NCBI RefSeq assembly: GCF_000406925.1
Contig: NZ_KE136352.1
Coordinates: 72,001-136,000 of the forward strand
Reading direction: 5' to 3'
Length of the DNA stretch: 64,000 nt
Source: Enterococcus columbae DSM 7374 = ATCC 51263
GTDB lineage: Bacteria > Bacillota > Bacilli > Lactobacillales > Enterococcaceae
This document shows, one piece after another, positions 1 to 10,050 of this stretch. A model generated the notes under the pieces. The model saw nothing but the letters and a program-made list of their open reading frames with translations, made no database searches and had not been told where the DNA came from. Each line of letters starts with the position of its first letter. Within the stretch, counting starts at the first letter, position 1. Position numbers and translations under genes: made by a program.

Positions 1-1479
1 ACCAGTCGTGATGTAGAATCAGCTGAGCAATTAGATTATGTCACAAAGCTATTTGCTGAATATGGAAGTGACTATGCTGCCTTAAAAGAAGAGCATGCTA
101 AAGCTTGGCAAAAACGTTGGGAATTAGCCGATGTCGTAATTAATGGTGACGAAGCTGCTCAACAAGGAATTCGTTTTAACCTATTCCAATTATTCTCTAC
201 TTACTATGGTGAAGATGAACGCTTAAACATCGGTCCAAAAGGCTTTACTGGTGAAAAATATGGTGGGGCAACTTATTGGGATACAGAAGCTTATGCCGTA
301 CCATTATACTTATCTTTAGCTGATCCAAGCGTGACACGTAGCTTATTGAAATATCGTCATAATCAATTACCACAAGCTTATCACAATGCTCGCCAACAAG
401 GGCTAGCGGGCGCCTTATATCCAATGGTAACCTTTACCGGTGTGGAATGTCATAACGAATGGGAAATCACTTTTGAAGAAATTCATCGGAATGGTGCGAT
501 TGCTTATGCGATTTACAATTATACCAACTATACTGGTGACACGACTTATCTGGCAAAAGAAGGTTTAGAAGTATTAACAGGAATTGCACGCTTCTGGGCT
601 GATCGTGTGCATTATTCTAAACGCAAAGATAAATACATGATTCATGGGGTAACTGGACCAAATGAATATGAAAATAATATCAACAACAACTGGTATACCA
701 ACTATATCGCTCGTTGGGTCTTACAATACACGCTTGAAAGCTATCGTAAATTCGCCGATCAAGCGATTATTGAAATTACACCTGAAGAACAAGCAAAATG
801 GGAAGAAATCATTGAAAAAATGTACTTCCCTTACGATGAAGAATTAGGTGTCTTTGTTCAACATGATACTTTCTTAGACAAAGATTTACGTCCAGTCGCT
901 AGCTTAGAGCCATCAGATTTACCATTAAACCAAAACTGGTCATGGGATAAGATTTTACGTTCCTGCTTTATTAAACAAGCGGATGTTTTACAAGGCATTT
1001 ACTTCTTCGGCAATCAATTTACATTGGATGAAAAACGGAAAAACTTTGATTTCTATGAACCAATGACTGTACATGAATCTTCTCTATCCGCATGTATTCA
1101 TGCAATCTTGGCCGCTGAGCTAGGAATGGAAGAAAAAGCAGTTGAAATGTATGAACGCACCGCCCGTCTTGACCTTGATAACTACAACAATGATACTGAA
1201 GACGGCTTGCATATCACTTCAATGACTGGTAGCTGGTTAGGGATTGTACAAGGCTTTGCCCAAATGAAGACAGCAAACGAAACCCTAAGCTTTGCGCCAT
1301 TTGTACCAAAAGCTTGGCAAGACTATGCTTTCCATATCAATTATCGTGGTCGTCTATTAGCTATCAAGGTCGATCAACAATTTGTCACTGTGAAAAAATT
1401 AAGCGGTGAAGCCATTACGATTCAGTTGTATCATCAACCATATGAATTAACGGATGAAATCAAAATCGCCTTAGCTTAA
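1..1479 (+). CDS. Maltose phosphorylase (GH65), 5' part outside window
   Basis: The frame is open from base 1, so the gene begins upstream; 492 residues are visible, against roughly 750 for the family. Seen: WDTEAY near visible residue 93 and [13 protein letters not shown] near residue 155, which in GH65 phosphorylases hold substrate contacts and the general-acid glutamate. Known family role: phosphorolysis of maltose to glucose and beta-glucose 1-phosphate in the cytoplasm. The MalR-type regulator 130 bases downstream fits maltose use. A related alpha-diglucoside phosphorylase (kojibiose, trehalose) is less likely but not excluded. Confidence 0.88.
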   Translation, partial: TSRDVESAEQLDYVTKLFAEYGSDYAALKEEHAKAWQKRWELADVVINGDEAAQQGIRFNLFQLFSTYYGEDERLNIGPKGFTGEKYGGATYWDTEAYAVPLYLSLADPSVTRSLLKYRHNQLPQAYHNARQQGLAGALYPMVTFTGVECHNEWEITFEEIHRNGAIAYAIYNYTNYTGDTTYLAKEGLEVLTGIARFWADRVHYSKRKDKYMIHGVTGPNEYENNINNNWYTNYIARWVLQYTLESYRKFADQAIIEITPEEQAKWEEIIEKMYFPYDEELGVFVQHDTFLDKDLRPVASLEPSDLPLNQNWSWDKILRSCFIKQADVLQGIYFFGNQFTLDEKRKNFDFYEPMTVHESSLSACIHAILAAELGMEEKAVEMYERTARLDLDNYNNDTEDGLHITSMTGSWLGIVQGFAQMKTANETLSFAPFVPKAWQDYAFHINYRGRLLAIKVDQQFVTVKKLSGEAITIQLYHQPYELTDEIKIALA

Positions 1480-1491
1480 TTTACACCTTTT

Positions 1492-1540
1492 AGATTATAG
1501 CCAAAGAAGTGTCGCGCTTCTTTAGCTATAATCTTTTTCT
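1492..1540 (+). terminator. Rho-independent terminator after maltose phosphorylase
   Basis: AGATTATAGC at the left arm pairs with GCTATAATCT at the right, with AAAGAAG/CTTCTTT inside, a loop of about 7 bases and a T-rich tail. It separates the phosphorylase from the regulator, which therefore probably has its own promoter. Confidence 0.85.
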
Positions 1541-1610
1541 TATTCTATCTACTAGGCAATTACCCGGTTTTTTGCTATGATAAATACGATTATCCCAAGG
1601 AGGAAAATAA

Positions 1611-2624
1611 ATGAGCATAACTGTCAAAGACGTTGCCAAAAAAGCTGGGGTGGCTACTTCAACCGTTTCTCGTGTCATTAATGATCATCCTAGTATTTCA
1701 GAAGAAACGAAGAAAAAAGTACGCGCGATTATGGAGGAAATGGGCTATATTCCTAATCTCACTGCGCGAAATCTTGGTAAACAGATTTCTAATGCAATTG
1801 GCATTATTCTACCCCCTTTAGATTCTAAAGAACGACTAGGCAACCCTTTTTATTTAGAAACAATCGAAACGATTAACGAAGAAGCACGGAAAGCTGGTAT
1901 GACAGTCGCGATTGCAACTGCCTTAGATTTTGAGGCCCTATTAAGCAATGTGAAACAAATGCATCGCCAAAAGCAAGTCGACGGCTTTATCTTGACCTAT
2001 TCCGATAATCATGACCCTATCATTAACTATCTAATGAAAGAGCAGGTGCCCTTTACTTTAATCGGTCAGCCTTATACTCATGAAGAAAAAATTACCTATG
2101 TAGATAATGATAATCAACTGTTAGGCAAGCAAGCAACCGAATATCTAATGCAACACGGACATCAAAACATTTTGTTTGTTACCAATACCACTCAAGAAAA
2201 TGTTTACTTTGAGCGTTATTTTGGTTACCAAAAAGCCTTGATGCTAGCCAATCTACCTGTTCATCCAGCAGTAACCTTTCAAGGACCTGAAGATTATGTC
2301 AATTTCGAACAGCTACTAAAGGACAAAAAACCTACTGCTTTGGTCGTGATTGATGATTTATTTGCGATGCGGATTATCCAATTACTCAATCTTTACCACT
2401 ATCAAGTGCCTGAGGATTTATCCGTTATCAGCTTTAATAATTCCATCTTCGCTACCTTGGTTCATCCATATTTAACCAGTATCGATGTCGATGTGGCCGC
2501 CTTAGGTAAAATGGCCACTCAAAGTCTGATTGAAAAGCTGAATAACAATGAACAGACTAGTGCGCGAATGGTTGTTCCACACCAATTAATCAAACGCGAA
2601 ACAGTGATTGCTATCAAAGAGTAA
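1611..2624 (+). CDS. malR: LacI-family repressor, MalR type
   Basis: 337 residues, normal LacI-family length. The N-terminal helix-turn-helix is clear (VKDVAKKAGVATSTVSRVIN, residues 4-23), with the hinge helix near residues 48-58 and a periplasmic-binding-protein-like sensor domain after residue 60. A strong AAGGAGG lies 8 bases before the ATG. Lying directly after a maltose phosphorylase gene, it most likely represses maltose/maltodextrin genes until inducer binds. The symbol rests on context; the family is certain. Confidence 0.85.
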   Translation: MSITVKDVAKKAGVATSTVSRVINDHPSISEETKKKVRAIMEEMGYIPNLTARNLGKQISNAIGIILPPLDSKERLGNPFYLETIETINEEARKAGMTVAIATALDFEALLSNVKQMHRQKQVDGFILTYSDNHDPIINYLMKEQVPFTLIGQPYTHEEKITYVDNDNQLLGKQATEYLMQHGHQNILFVTNTTQENVYFERYFGYQKALMLANLPVHPAVTFQGPEDYVNFEQLLKDKKPTALVVIDDLFAMRIIQLLNLYHYQVPEDLSVISFNNSIFATLVHPYLTSIDVDVAALGKMATQSLIEKLNNNEQTSARMVVPHQLIKRETVIAIKE

Positions 2625-2675
2625 AAAATAGCCAGTATGATTGCAAACTGAGCCATTCATACTGACTATTTTTTA
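2623..2675. terminator. Terminator hairpin after malR
   Basis: AAAAAATAG-C-CAGTATGA pairs with TCATACTG-A-CTATTTTTT around a 16-base loop. It has A-rich and T-rich flanks on either side, so it could work in both directions. It starts at the malR stop codon. Confidence 0.8.
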
Positions 2676-2753
2676 TAAACCAGTCAAGAATACCCGTGAT
2701 TTTAATCATGGGGGCATTTTAGCAAATACCACTTACCCTTTTTATGAAATAAT

Positions 2754-2800
2754 AAAGCGCTAGACCACTTTCATCTCTGTGGTTCAGCGCTTTGTTTTTT
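2754..2800. terminator. Bidirectional terminator between malR and the MerR gene
   Basis: AAAGCGCT/AGCGCTTT with inner ACCAC/GTGGT. The plus side has a run of seven T. The minus side, which would end the MerR gene, has TTTATTATTT. Confidence 0.7.
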
Positions 2801-3156
2801 TATTTTGAAAATTCTCCACGACGATATTTGTCGATTTTTTCATCTAAGCGTTCTAAAGTATCCTTTAATTCTTGATAACGTTCAAACAGCAATTCACGTT
2901 CTTTGATCAATATTTTCATTCGTTCATCAGCCGTTTGTGGACCTTCGTGATATAAACGCGTATAATCGATCAAGCTTTCTATCGATAGACCTGCACTGCG
3001 CATGCACTTGATAAATTCAATCCAATCTAAATCCTGGGCATTATAATTACGAACGCCATTTTTGCGCTGGATATCAGGAATTAAGCCAATTTTTTCATAA
3101 TAGCGTAAGGTCGCCGGTGTTAAATCAAAATTTTCAGCCACTTGTGAGATATTCAT
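2800..3156 (-). CDS. MerR-family transcriptional regulator
   Basis: 118 residues from the ATG at 3156. The open frame extends to a GTG at 3165, but AAGGAAG abuts that GTG and is correctly spaced (9 bases) for the ATG, so the ATG is chosen. MerR winged helix at residues 1-70 (ISQVAENFDLTPATLRYYEK), then a dimerisation coiled coil rich in E, L, K and R at residues 80-110. The C-terminal part lacks a cysteine cluster, so metal sensing is unlikely; the family also includes aldehyde and general stress sensors. Target unknown, possibly the acyl ligase gene that precedes it on the same strand. Confidence 0.85.
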   Translation of the reverse strand: MNISQVAENFDLTPATLRYYEKIGLIPDIQRKNGVRNYNAQDLDWIEFIKCMRSAGLSIESLIDYTRLYHEGPQTADERMKILIKERELLFERYQELKDTLERLDEKIDKYRRGEFSK

Positions 3157-3284
3157 TTGCTTCACTTCCTTAGGTCATTGTTTTAACATTTTAGCATATT
3201 TTTACCTACGTGCAAGGCTTACGATGTAAACAAAATACACCCGCTAAAAATACGTTGATTAACGGATGTATTGATTTGATAGAT

Positions 3285-4814
3285 TTAATTTTGCTCTTGT
3301 TTGAATAATTCCTCAATGTATAAACGGCGAACCTTCATCGTAGCGGTGCGCGGGATATCCTCAAAATCACGGATAATTGGCGCATTTAAATGAGGCAAGT
3401 CCTCTACTTGTCGCCACCAAGCTTCCCAATCCATCTCACAATCAGGAGCTAAGGCAATTACTGGTTGGGCGTGACCTTGTTTATCGCGAACTAAAACGAC
3501 TTCTGATAAGAAATCTAGATGATCTAACAAGAAATCCTCTAACGCCAAATTACTGTCAATGTTTTCAATCAAGTCCACCTGACGATCCTTTAAGTAAAGA
3601 TGACCTTGTTCATCCATACAACCGTAATCACCACTATCCCACCAAGCATCATAAACATTTTCGTTAAAACGTTGCTCCTCTTTGTAATAGGTCAAAGCAC
3701 GCCCTTTAGATAGAAAATGAATATGGCCATCTTGATTAGCTGGTAAAACATTCCCCTTTTCATCCGCAATACATGCTTTAGTCAAATCGCCTAACCCAAC
3801 ACCCATATCACGCGCATTATCTGTCGGTAGACTAGCTAGGGTGTGGGCCTTTAAAATCATCGGTCCACATTCACTTTGGCCATACACCTGTAAGAAAACA
3901 GGGTCAACCATTTCGCTCGCTTTTAAAAAGGTATACATCGTCTTGTTATTAATTGCATCAAAGGTTGAGTGATAGTAACGAATACTTGCAAAGCTTGCCG
4001 GTTGTTTTTGGGCAGTAAAACTCCATTGGACAAAATTATTAGGATGCGTTTCTAAAGCAATCGGTTGATGTTTAGCCAAAAGCTGGGCAACCTTTTCACC
4101 ATCAGCAGTCGCTAGAGGCATCATTGGAAAAGCCATCGCCATTAAAGAAGACACACCGATATTAAAGCGAGAATGAACCGGCGAAATATGAAATGCCACC
4201 AATTTTTTCTCGGCTATTTTCGTAAAGACAGTTCTTTGCCATTTGGTACGCCACCCCATTGAATGATAGGAATGACAAATTAATTTAGGAATCCCTGTAG
4301 TACCAGATGTGTGTGTCATATAGGCAATTTCATCTGGAGCTAAAGTCACCTGCTCAACTGGCGTAGCTGGGCTGGTTAAAAGCTGTTGAACGGCTATTTT
4401 ACGCTCGGCAGCTAAATTGTCAATCGCTAACACACGCGCTTTGGTTTCATCATCATAAATAATAAAGGGCTGTTCTAAACGTTCAACAAATACTTCCATC
4501 GTCTCAGTTGGAAAATGATAGGAAATCATCACCGGAATCGCACCGAGATAAGAAGCAGCAACTGCTAGTAAATAAGTGTCAAACTTAGGACTTTTATACA
4601 TGATGACCTTATCACGCGCTTGAATGCCTAACGCAGCCAGCTGGTAAGCCCGTTTTAAAATCACTTCATGACTGAGTTGATAAGTGCTAGTTAAGCCTAA
4701 TTCAGGAAAGGCCGGCAATACTTCATCCAAAATAATCGGCACTTCAGGAAAATTTTGACAGGCTTGTTGATAATTGGTATACAAATTTAAGGGTTGATAG
4801 GCTAAACTATCCAT
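3285..4814 (-). CDS. Adenylate-forming acyl ligase (ANL superfamily), substrate unknown
   Basis: 509 residues, typical of acyl-CoA synthetases and related AMP ligases. Seen: P-loop THTSGTTGIPK (residues about 166-176), YGQSEC (adenine-side motif, near 313), WDSGDYG (hinge-side aspartate) and a C-terminal PRTATMKVRR where the catalytic lysine sits. The usual glycine before that lysine is methionine here. It is not DltA-like, and no carrier-protein gene lies beside it. AGGTGG precedes the ATG. It probably activates a carboxylic acid with ATP, but the acid and acceptor cannot be told from the sequence. Confidence 0.75.
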   Translation of the reverse strand: MDSLAYQPLNLYTNYQQACQNFPEVPIILDEVLPAFPELGLTSTYQLSHEVILKRAYQLAALGIQARDKVIMYKSPKFDTYLLAVAASYLGAIPVMISYHFPTETMEVFVERLEQPFIIYDDETKARVLAIDNLAAERKIAVQQLLTSPATPVEQVTLAPDEIAYMTHTSGTTGIPKLICHSYHSMGWRTKWQRTVFTKIAEKKLVAFHISPVHSRFNIGVSSLMAMAFPMMPLATADGEKVAQLLAKHQPIALETHPNNFVQWSFTAQKQPASFASIRYYHSTFDAINNKTMYTFLKASEMVDPVFLQVYGQSECGPMILKAHTLASLPTDNARDMGVGLGDLTKACIADEKGNVLPANQDGHIHFLSKGRALTYYKEEQRFNENVYDAWWDSGDYGCMDEQGHLYLKDRQVDLIENIDSNLALEDFLLDHLDFLSEVVLVRDKQGHAQPVIALAPDCEMDWEAWWRQVEDLPHLNAPIIRDFEDIPRTATMKVRRLYIEELFKQEQN

Positions 4815-4907
4815 TCACATTCCACCTCAAAATAATATTTGTCTGTGCAATTTTATACGAACAAGCTAATCATAGCACTTTTCCACTAAAATGAATACGC
4901 TTTTTTA

Positions 4908-6020
4908 TTATTTTTTCGACTTAAAGCTTTGTTTGGCATAACAATATTTATTCACCTTTTGCTTATCTAACACCACACCGATGCCCAAGCCCGTCGGTAC
5001 ACTAATTTTGCCAGCGTGAAGCTGCATTGGCTTAGTAACAATATCTTCTACAAAGTAATGATCAAAGCTTGCCAAATCCGTTGGAAAATCAAAACACGTT
5101 TGGGCTGCAAAATGCAGGTGAAACGCGCGACCAACGCCCGTTTCGTACATGCCTCCCATCCAAACCTTTAAATCGTGCTGCTGACAAAAGTTGAGCATTT
5201 TTTTAGCCGCCAATAAGCCTCCTACTCTTGGAAGCTTTAGATTGATGACTTGGGCACTGCCTAGCGCGACAATTGTTTGTAAATCGGCTAGGCTACGAAC
5301 GTTTTCATCCAGACAAATCGGTGTTTTTAGCTGCGCTTGTAATTTGGCATGTGCGACAAAATCATCGACTGCTAAGGGTTGTTCAATCATTGCCAAGGAT
5401 AATTCATCTAAAGCCTTTAAACTTGCGGCTTGACTTTGATAAGCTGAATTGGCATCAGCCATCAGACACACTTCAGGATAAGCTTGGCGAATTTGTGCTA
5501 GTGCTTGATAATCATAGCCGGGCTTGATTTTTAGCTTGATCCGTTGATAGCCTTGGGCAATTGCTTGATCGACCTGATCCATTAGCTTGGCCAAATCAGG
5601 CTCTATGCCTAAGCTAATCCCGACCGCTAAAGAGGGCTGCGCATTAGGTAAATAGGCAGCTACACTCTTTTCGGCTAGCTTGGCAGCTAAATCAAATAAA
5701 GCCATTTCAATCGCCGCTTTGGCCATCAGATGTCCACGAATTTTCGTCATCTCCAAGCAAAACGCATCTAGTGTCACCCATTCTTTTGCCAACAACCAAG
5801 GAAGCAAATAATGCTGTAAAATTTGACGCTCGCCTAAAAGATACTCCTCAACATAATCCGGATGTGGTAAAGCCGTAAGCTCACCGATGCCTATTTGCCC
5901 ATCTTCGTTAACTAAAACTAAGATATCTGCGTACTTAGCCGTTAATTTTCCATAACTCGTTTGAACAGCTTTTTTAAAGGGTAGCTTGACCTGATAGTAA
6001 TCCACTCGACAAATGCGCAT
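4908..6020 (-). CDS. menC: o-Succinylbenzoate synthase
   Basis: About 370 residues, enolase superfamily. Seen in order: KLKIK (general-base lysine pair), MADANSAY (metal Asp), MIEQPL (metal Glu), CLDENV (metal Asp) and NLKLPRVGG (second lysine). Known role: dehydrates SHCHC to o-succinylbenzoate in menaquinone synthesis. Last gene of the men operon. ATG at 6020 with GAGGGA upstream is preferred over a GTG at 6032 that would overlap menH by 4 bases. The family has promiscuous N-acylamino acid racemases, but the operon settles the role. Confidence 0.92.
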   Translation of the reverse strand: MRICRVDYYQVKLPFKKAVQTSYGKLTAKYADILVLVNEDGQIGIGELTALPHPDYVEEYLLGERQILQHYLLPWLLAKEWVTLDAFCLEMTKIRGHLMAKAAIEMALFDLAAKLAEKSVAAYLPNAQPSLAVGISLGIEPDLAKLMDQVDQAIAQGYQRIKLKIKPGYDYQALAQIRQAYPEVCLMADANSAYQSQAASLKALDELSLAMIEQPLAVDDFVAHAKLQAQLKTPICLDENVRSLADLQTIVALGSAQVINLKLPRVGGLLAAKKMLNFCQQHDLKVWMGGMYETGVGRAFHLHFAAQTCFDFPTDLASFDHYFVEDIVTKPMQLHAGKISVPTGLGIGVVLDKQKVNKYCYAKQSFKSKK

Positions 6021-6028
6021 ACTTTCCC

Positions 6029-6859
6029 TCACTTTTCTAAACTAGCCAGCCAATTTAGGACAGTTGTTTGAAACAATAACGGTTGTTCTAAATGGGTACA
6101 ATGACCGGCTGCTTCAATTATTGTTAAAGTTGCTTGAGGATGCCCCCAAGCTTGCACAACTTGCTGGCCAAGGCTTAGATATTTATGATCAAGCTGACCA
6201 GCTAGATACAATAACGGAAACTTTCCCTTAGTAGTTAAGCTAGACCAATAATTCATCTGAGCGCCTGTCCCCATGTTTTGCAAGCTCATCGCTAAACCAT
6301 AAGACACTTGTTGGCTCTTGGCTTGGAAGATGGCTTGCTGTTGCTCAATAGGCAGCAGGCGTTGGCTGGCAAATAACGCTTGGTCTTGCCAGCTTTGGAC
6401 AAATTGTGTCAGCGAACATTCCTGCAACATTTGGCACCAGTTTTTATCATGCACGCGGCGCTTGGCTCTATTTTCTGCACCGATAATCCCTGGAGTGCCG
6501 GCTTCCATAATTAAGCCAGCTATTGACTCTGGATAAGTTAAGCTCCAAGCCAAAGCCACCCGACTGCCCATCGAATAGCCTAATAAATAAAACTTTGTTA
6601 GCCTAAGCTGCTGTGCCAATAGCTGTAAATCCTTAATCAGCTCACTCATCGTATAGCGATAAGCCGGCAGATAAATACTCGATTGCCCATGCCCTAGTAA
6701 ATCTAGCGCCAAGAGATTGACTTGGTCTTGTTGTGCTAAATTAGCAAAAGTTTCCTTAGAGCCCATAAAGCCATGCAGACAAATTAAAGTCGGTCGCTTG
6801 GGTTCATAACCATTTAGCCACTCATATGCATAGCTTGCCTTACGAATAGTTATTTTCAT
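6029..6859 (-). CDS. menH: SHCHC synthase, alpha/beta hydrolase
   Basis: 276 residues. Oxyanion segment CLHGFMGSKET near residue 27, nucleophile in LGYSMGSRVAL near residue 97, and catalytic His in AAGHCTHLEQP near the end. Known role: eliminates pyruvate from SEPHCHC to give SHCHC. The gene overlaps menD by 20 bases and precedes menC, giving translational coupling across the operon. Confidence 0.9.
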   Translation of the reverse strand: MKITIRKASYAYEWLNGYEPKRPTLICLHGFMGSKETFANLAQQDQVNLLALDLLGHGQSSIYLPAYRYTMSELIKDLQLLAQQLRLTKFYLLGYSMGSRVALAWSLTYPESIAGLIMEAGTPGIIGAENRAKRRVHDKNWCQMLQECSLTQFVQSWQDQALFASQRLLPIEQQQAIFQAKSQQVSYGLAMSLQNMGTGAQMNYWSSLTTKGKFPLLYLAGQLDHKYLSLGQQVVQAWGHPQATLTIIEAAGHCTHLEQPLLFQTTVLNWLASLEK

Positions 6860-8636
6860 GCTTGGCTTCCTTTTCTTCTAAAATACTTTGCTGATAAGCT
6901 GCCAGCACCCTTTGCCACAAAGCTACAGGGAGCTCAGCCGTACTTTTCACCTCGATTAGGCTAGCTGTAGATTGCTGACGGCTGTTTGCTAAAGCAGCGA
7001 TGAAGGCTGATTTTGTCGTCGGCTGCACATAGCTCATTTGATATAATTGTGCGACTTTTTCAAACGATATGTCTAGTGCTGTGGCAAACAAAGGATCAAA
7101 ATCGCTAGGGGACAATTGGCGCTGGGATAAGAATGAAAAAATCCCTCCACTATTATTATTTAATAATACAATCGTTACGGGTAATTGATATTTTTGGATC
7201 ATTTGTAAGCCATTCATATCATGGAAAAGGGTTAAATCGCCAACCAACAAATACACTCTTTGGCGCTTAGCACTAGCAAGTCCGGCTACCGTAGAGATAA
7301 TCCCATCAATGCCATTGACCCCACGATTGCCAAAAGTCTGAAAGCCCTGTTGCAAGCTAGGCGCTAGTCGGTCAACCAAACGAATTGCATTACTATTGGC
7401 GACAAATAAAACTTCATCCTCTGCGATAAAATCAGCTAGTGCCACACTTGCAATTGAATCATCAAAGTCTTGCTTAGCTAGTTGTAAAGCTACGACTTGC
7501 TGAGCGATTTGTTGGCGTTTTTGCCAAAAAGCAGCCCAAGCTGACAAAGCAGACGAAATCACTGGAGCTGAGCTTGGTCGCACTGCTTTTGCTACTTGGA
7601 CAAAATCAAGTATCGACCAAGGCAATAAATACTTGCAAATATGTAAAGGATCTGGCCAACGCTGCGTTTCGTCTACTAGGATTTGTGGAATCGCTTGTTG
7701 GGTGAGACTTTGCAGATATAGCATCACATTTTTAGTAACAGGTAATTTACCAAAGCGCAGCACCACCTGTGGCGTAGGTAAATCCTGCACTTTTTGAAAA
7801 ATAATCTCAGCTTGTTTCAGATAAAGCGGATTGTCCTTTCCTGTCGCAGCTAATTGTGTCAATGGATCACCGATAATTGGCCAAGATAAATGCTGTGAGA
7901 GCTGATGTAAGGCCTTAGCTTGATTGAGCGTACATTCGCCACCAACAACAATTACGCCCTTTGCTTGCAGTAAACTCTTTAACTCTTCTGGCAACAAAGC
8001 TATTGGCTGCTGATTTGCTAGGACTAGCTTAGGCAGTGGAATATATTGGGTTTGCATAGTTTGGCGCTGCTCCTCACTTAAACGTAAGGCTAAATCTGGT
8101 AACAAAGGCTCTCTTAATGGGAAATTCGCATGGACCGGACCAAAGGGTAGCTGTTGAGCAGTCAAGGCTAATTGATAGGCCTGCCAATAACTATAACGCA
8201 AAAGATTAGGCGTATTTTCTGGCAAGGCCATTTGATAGCTAAGCTTCACATGATCGGCATAAAGATGATTTTGTGACATCGTTTGTGCCGCTCCTACATG
8301 ATGCAGCTCAGGTGGGCGATCGGTCGTCAATACAATTAATGGGACCGCTGATTCATACGCTTCACAAATAGCCGGATAAAAATTAGCTGCTGCTGTACCA
8401 GAAGTACAAAGCAATACAACGGCTGTTTGACTTGCTTTAGCCAAACCTAAGGCAAAAAAAGCTGCTGAACGTTCATCGACATCAATATGACAAGTAACGG
8501 TCTTTTCTCGATGCAATAATAAGGCTAACGGTGTGGAACGTGAGCCTGGGCTAATCACTGCCTGACAAACGCCCGCTTGTTTTAATCCTTCAATAAAAGA
8601 AAGTAGATATTCAGTCATGACTTGTTGATGGTTCAT
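6840..8636 (-). CDS. menD: SEPHCHC synthase (thiamine diphosphate enzyme)
   Basis: 598 residues. N-terminal SPGSRSTPLALL with the conserved thiamine-side glutamate in HIDVDERSAAFFALG, and C-terminal GDLTLFHDMNG plus LLNNNSGGIFSFL forming the ThDP/metal site. Known role: adds succinyl semialdehyde from 2-oxoglutarate to isochorismate. It overlaps menF by 26 bases; AAGGAGC within the menF end serves as ribosome site about 10 bases before the ATG. Confidence 0.93.
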   Translation of the reverse strand: MNHQQVMTEYLLSFIEGLKQAGVCQAVISPGSRSTPLALLLHREKTVTCHIDVDERSAAFFALGLAKASQTAVVLLCTSGTAAANFYPAICEAYESAVPLIVLTTDRPPELHHVGAAQTMSQNHLYADHVKLSYQMALPENTPNLLRYSYWQAYQLALTAQQLPFGPVHANFPLREPLLPDLALRLSEEQRQTMQTQYIPLPKLVLANQQPIALLPEELKSLLQAKGVIVVGGECTLNQAKALHQLSQHLSWPIIGDPLTQLAATGKDNPLYLKQAEIIFQKVQDLPTPQVVLRFGKLPVTKNVMLYLQSLTQQAIPQILVDETQRWPDPLHICKYLLPWSILDFVQVAKAVRPSSAPVISSALSAWAAFWQKRQQIAQQVVALQLAKQDFDDSIASVALADFIAEDEVLFVANSNAIRLVDRLAPSLQQGFQTFGNRGVNGIDGIISTVAGLASAKRQRVYLLVGDLTLFHDMNGLQMIQKYQLPVTIVLLNNNSGGIFSFLSQRQLSPSDFDPLFATALDISFEKVAQLYQMSYVQPTTKSAFIAALANSRQQSTASLIEVKSTAELPVALWQRVLAAYQQSILEEKEAKHENNYS

Positions 8637-10050
8637 CGATTGCTAAGCTCCTTTTCATTGGTTCAAATTTTAAGGCTGTTTCTGCCAATTCCTCAACTGC
8701 CTTAGAATCGGCAACAATACCACAACCAGCAAATAACTGCCCTTTAACAGATTTTTTCTCTTTAGCAACCACTGCTGAGCGAATGCCTACTGCAAATTCA
8801 CCTTCATCACTTAAAATGGACTGCCAGCCAATCGGAGCGCCATATAGCCCACGATTAAAACCTTCATATTGTCTTAACCACGCTAGTGCCAACTCTTTAG
8901 GCTCCCCACCTAAAGCAGGGGTTGGGTGTAACGCAGCAATCACACTTAAAAAATCAATATTTTGCTGACGCTTACCAGCTAGTGGCAGATAAATATGCTG
9001 AATCATTTGATTTTTTAAAATCGTTCGTTCACCGAGCACTAAGCTTCCCTCGATAAACGCAGCTAATTGCGCTTCGATTCTAGCAACAACAATTTGGTGC
9101 TCCTGGGTATTTTTAGGATCATTTAATAATTGCTCAGCTAGTTCTTGATCTTCTTTTTTGGTCGTGCCGCGACGAATAGAGCCAGCAACACTCGCTGTTT
9201 CAAAATGCGTAGCCGTAGCCTTTAATAAACGTTCAGGAGTAGCCCCAGCAAAAATCCGACTTTCCCCTTCTAAAAAGAAACGATAGGTATTGGGCTGTTG
9301 GGCAATCAGGTTGGCTAACCAGCTACTAGCTTGTAAACTGGCTGCTTCAAATTGTAAACGTCGCGCCAAAACAACTTTTTTCAATGGACTAGGCTGCTGA
9401 CAAAGCTTGGCAATCGTTTTTTCAGCTAACTCTAACCAAGAGGCTTCATTGACATACTGCCAGTTAAGCGGTGCAGCTAAAGCTGGCTCAAGCTGTTGAT
9501 TAGACGATTGCGCAAATGAACTAGCCGCAACTAGTTTTTCAAATTGCGCTTTTAGTTGTTGATGTTTTTCCTCAGCCTGCGCTAAATGAGTCGCTCGCAC
9601 ATTATAATGCACCAAGCTGGCAGTTGGGGTAATTTGAAGCAGGATTTCCGGCACAACAAAATAACCATTGGCTAACTCTTGCCAAACGCTTTTTTCATGC
9701 ATGGATTCATCAAAAGCCAAGCCACCAAATAAGATGGCTGGCTGTAATAGTCCTTGTAAAGCATTAGTATTGGGATTGGCTACTTGCTGCCAACGACTAG
9801 CTAAGTTTGCCTTGATTTGCTTTAGCGAATCAAGGGTAACTGCTTGATAGCTTTCAAGCGCACCGATTCCTAAAAACTGCAAGCTTTGATCGGGTGTTTG
9901 CCAAAAGCATTTGATCAATTCAGCTTGTTCAGCCTGCCTGAAGAGCGCTAAGCAATCTGGCGCTGAAGCTATTTCACTAAAGCTATAATAATAAATTTCT
10001 TGTTCATTTGATCTGGAAGTTGAATACACAACAGATTTACTCAAGAACAT
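8611..10050 (-). CDS. menF: Isochorismate synthase
   Basis: 479 residues, chorismate-binding family. The C-terminal half carries the family core, including PERLLKA, ASVAGSIRRG, HPTPALGGEPKE (residues about 375-386) and the glycine-rich GCGIVADS end segment. Known role: chorismate to isochorismate, first committed menaquinone step. A salicylate or anthranilate role is made unlikely by its place between menE and menD. It overlaps menE by 14 bases. Confidence 0.92.
   Translation of the reverse strand: MFLSKSVVYSTSRSNEQEIYYYSFSEIASAPDCLALFRQAEQAELIKCFWQTPDQSLQFLGIGALESYQAVTLDSLKQIKANLASRWQQVANPNTNALQGLLQPAILFGGLAFDESMHEKSVWQELANGYFVVPEILLQITPTASLVHYNVRATHLAQAEEKHQQLKAQFEKLVAASSFAQSSNQQLEPALAAPLNWQYVNEASWLELAEKTIAKLCQQPSPLKKVVLARRLQFEAASLQASSWLANLIAQQPNTYRFFLEGESRIFAGATPERLLKATATHFETASVAGSIRRGTTKKEDQELAEQLLNDPKNTQEHQIVVARIEAQLAAFIEGSLVLGERTILKNQMIQHIYLPLAGKRQQNIDFLSVIAALHPTPALGGEPKELALAWLRQYEGFNRGLYGAPIGWQSILSDEGEFAVGIRSAVVAKEKKSVKGQLFAGCGIVADSKAVEELAETALKFEPMKRSLAIDEPSTSHD

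Noticed and set aside
3201..3211. TTTTTACCTAC before the MerR gene, similar to the system A box
   Set aside because: Single occurrence without a partner at two-turn spacing.
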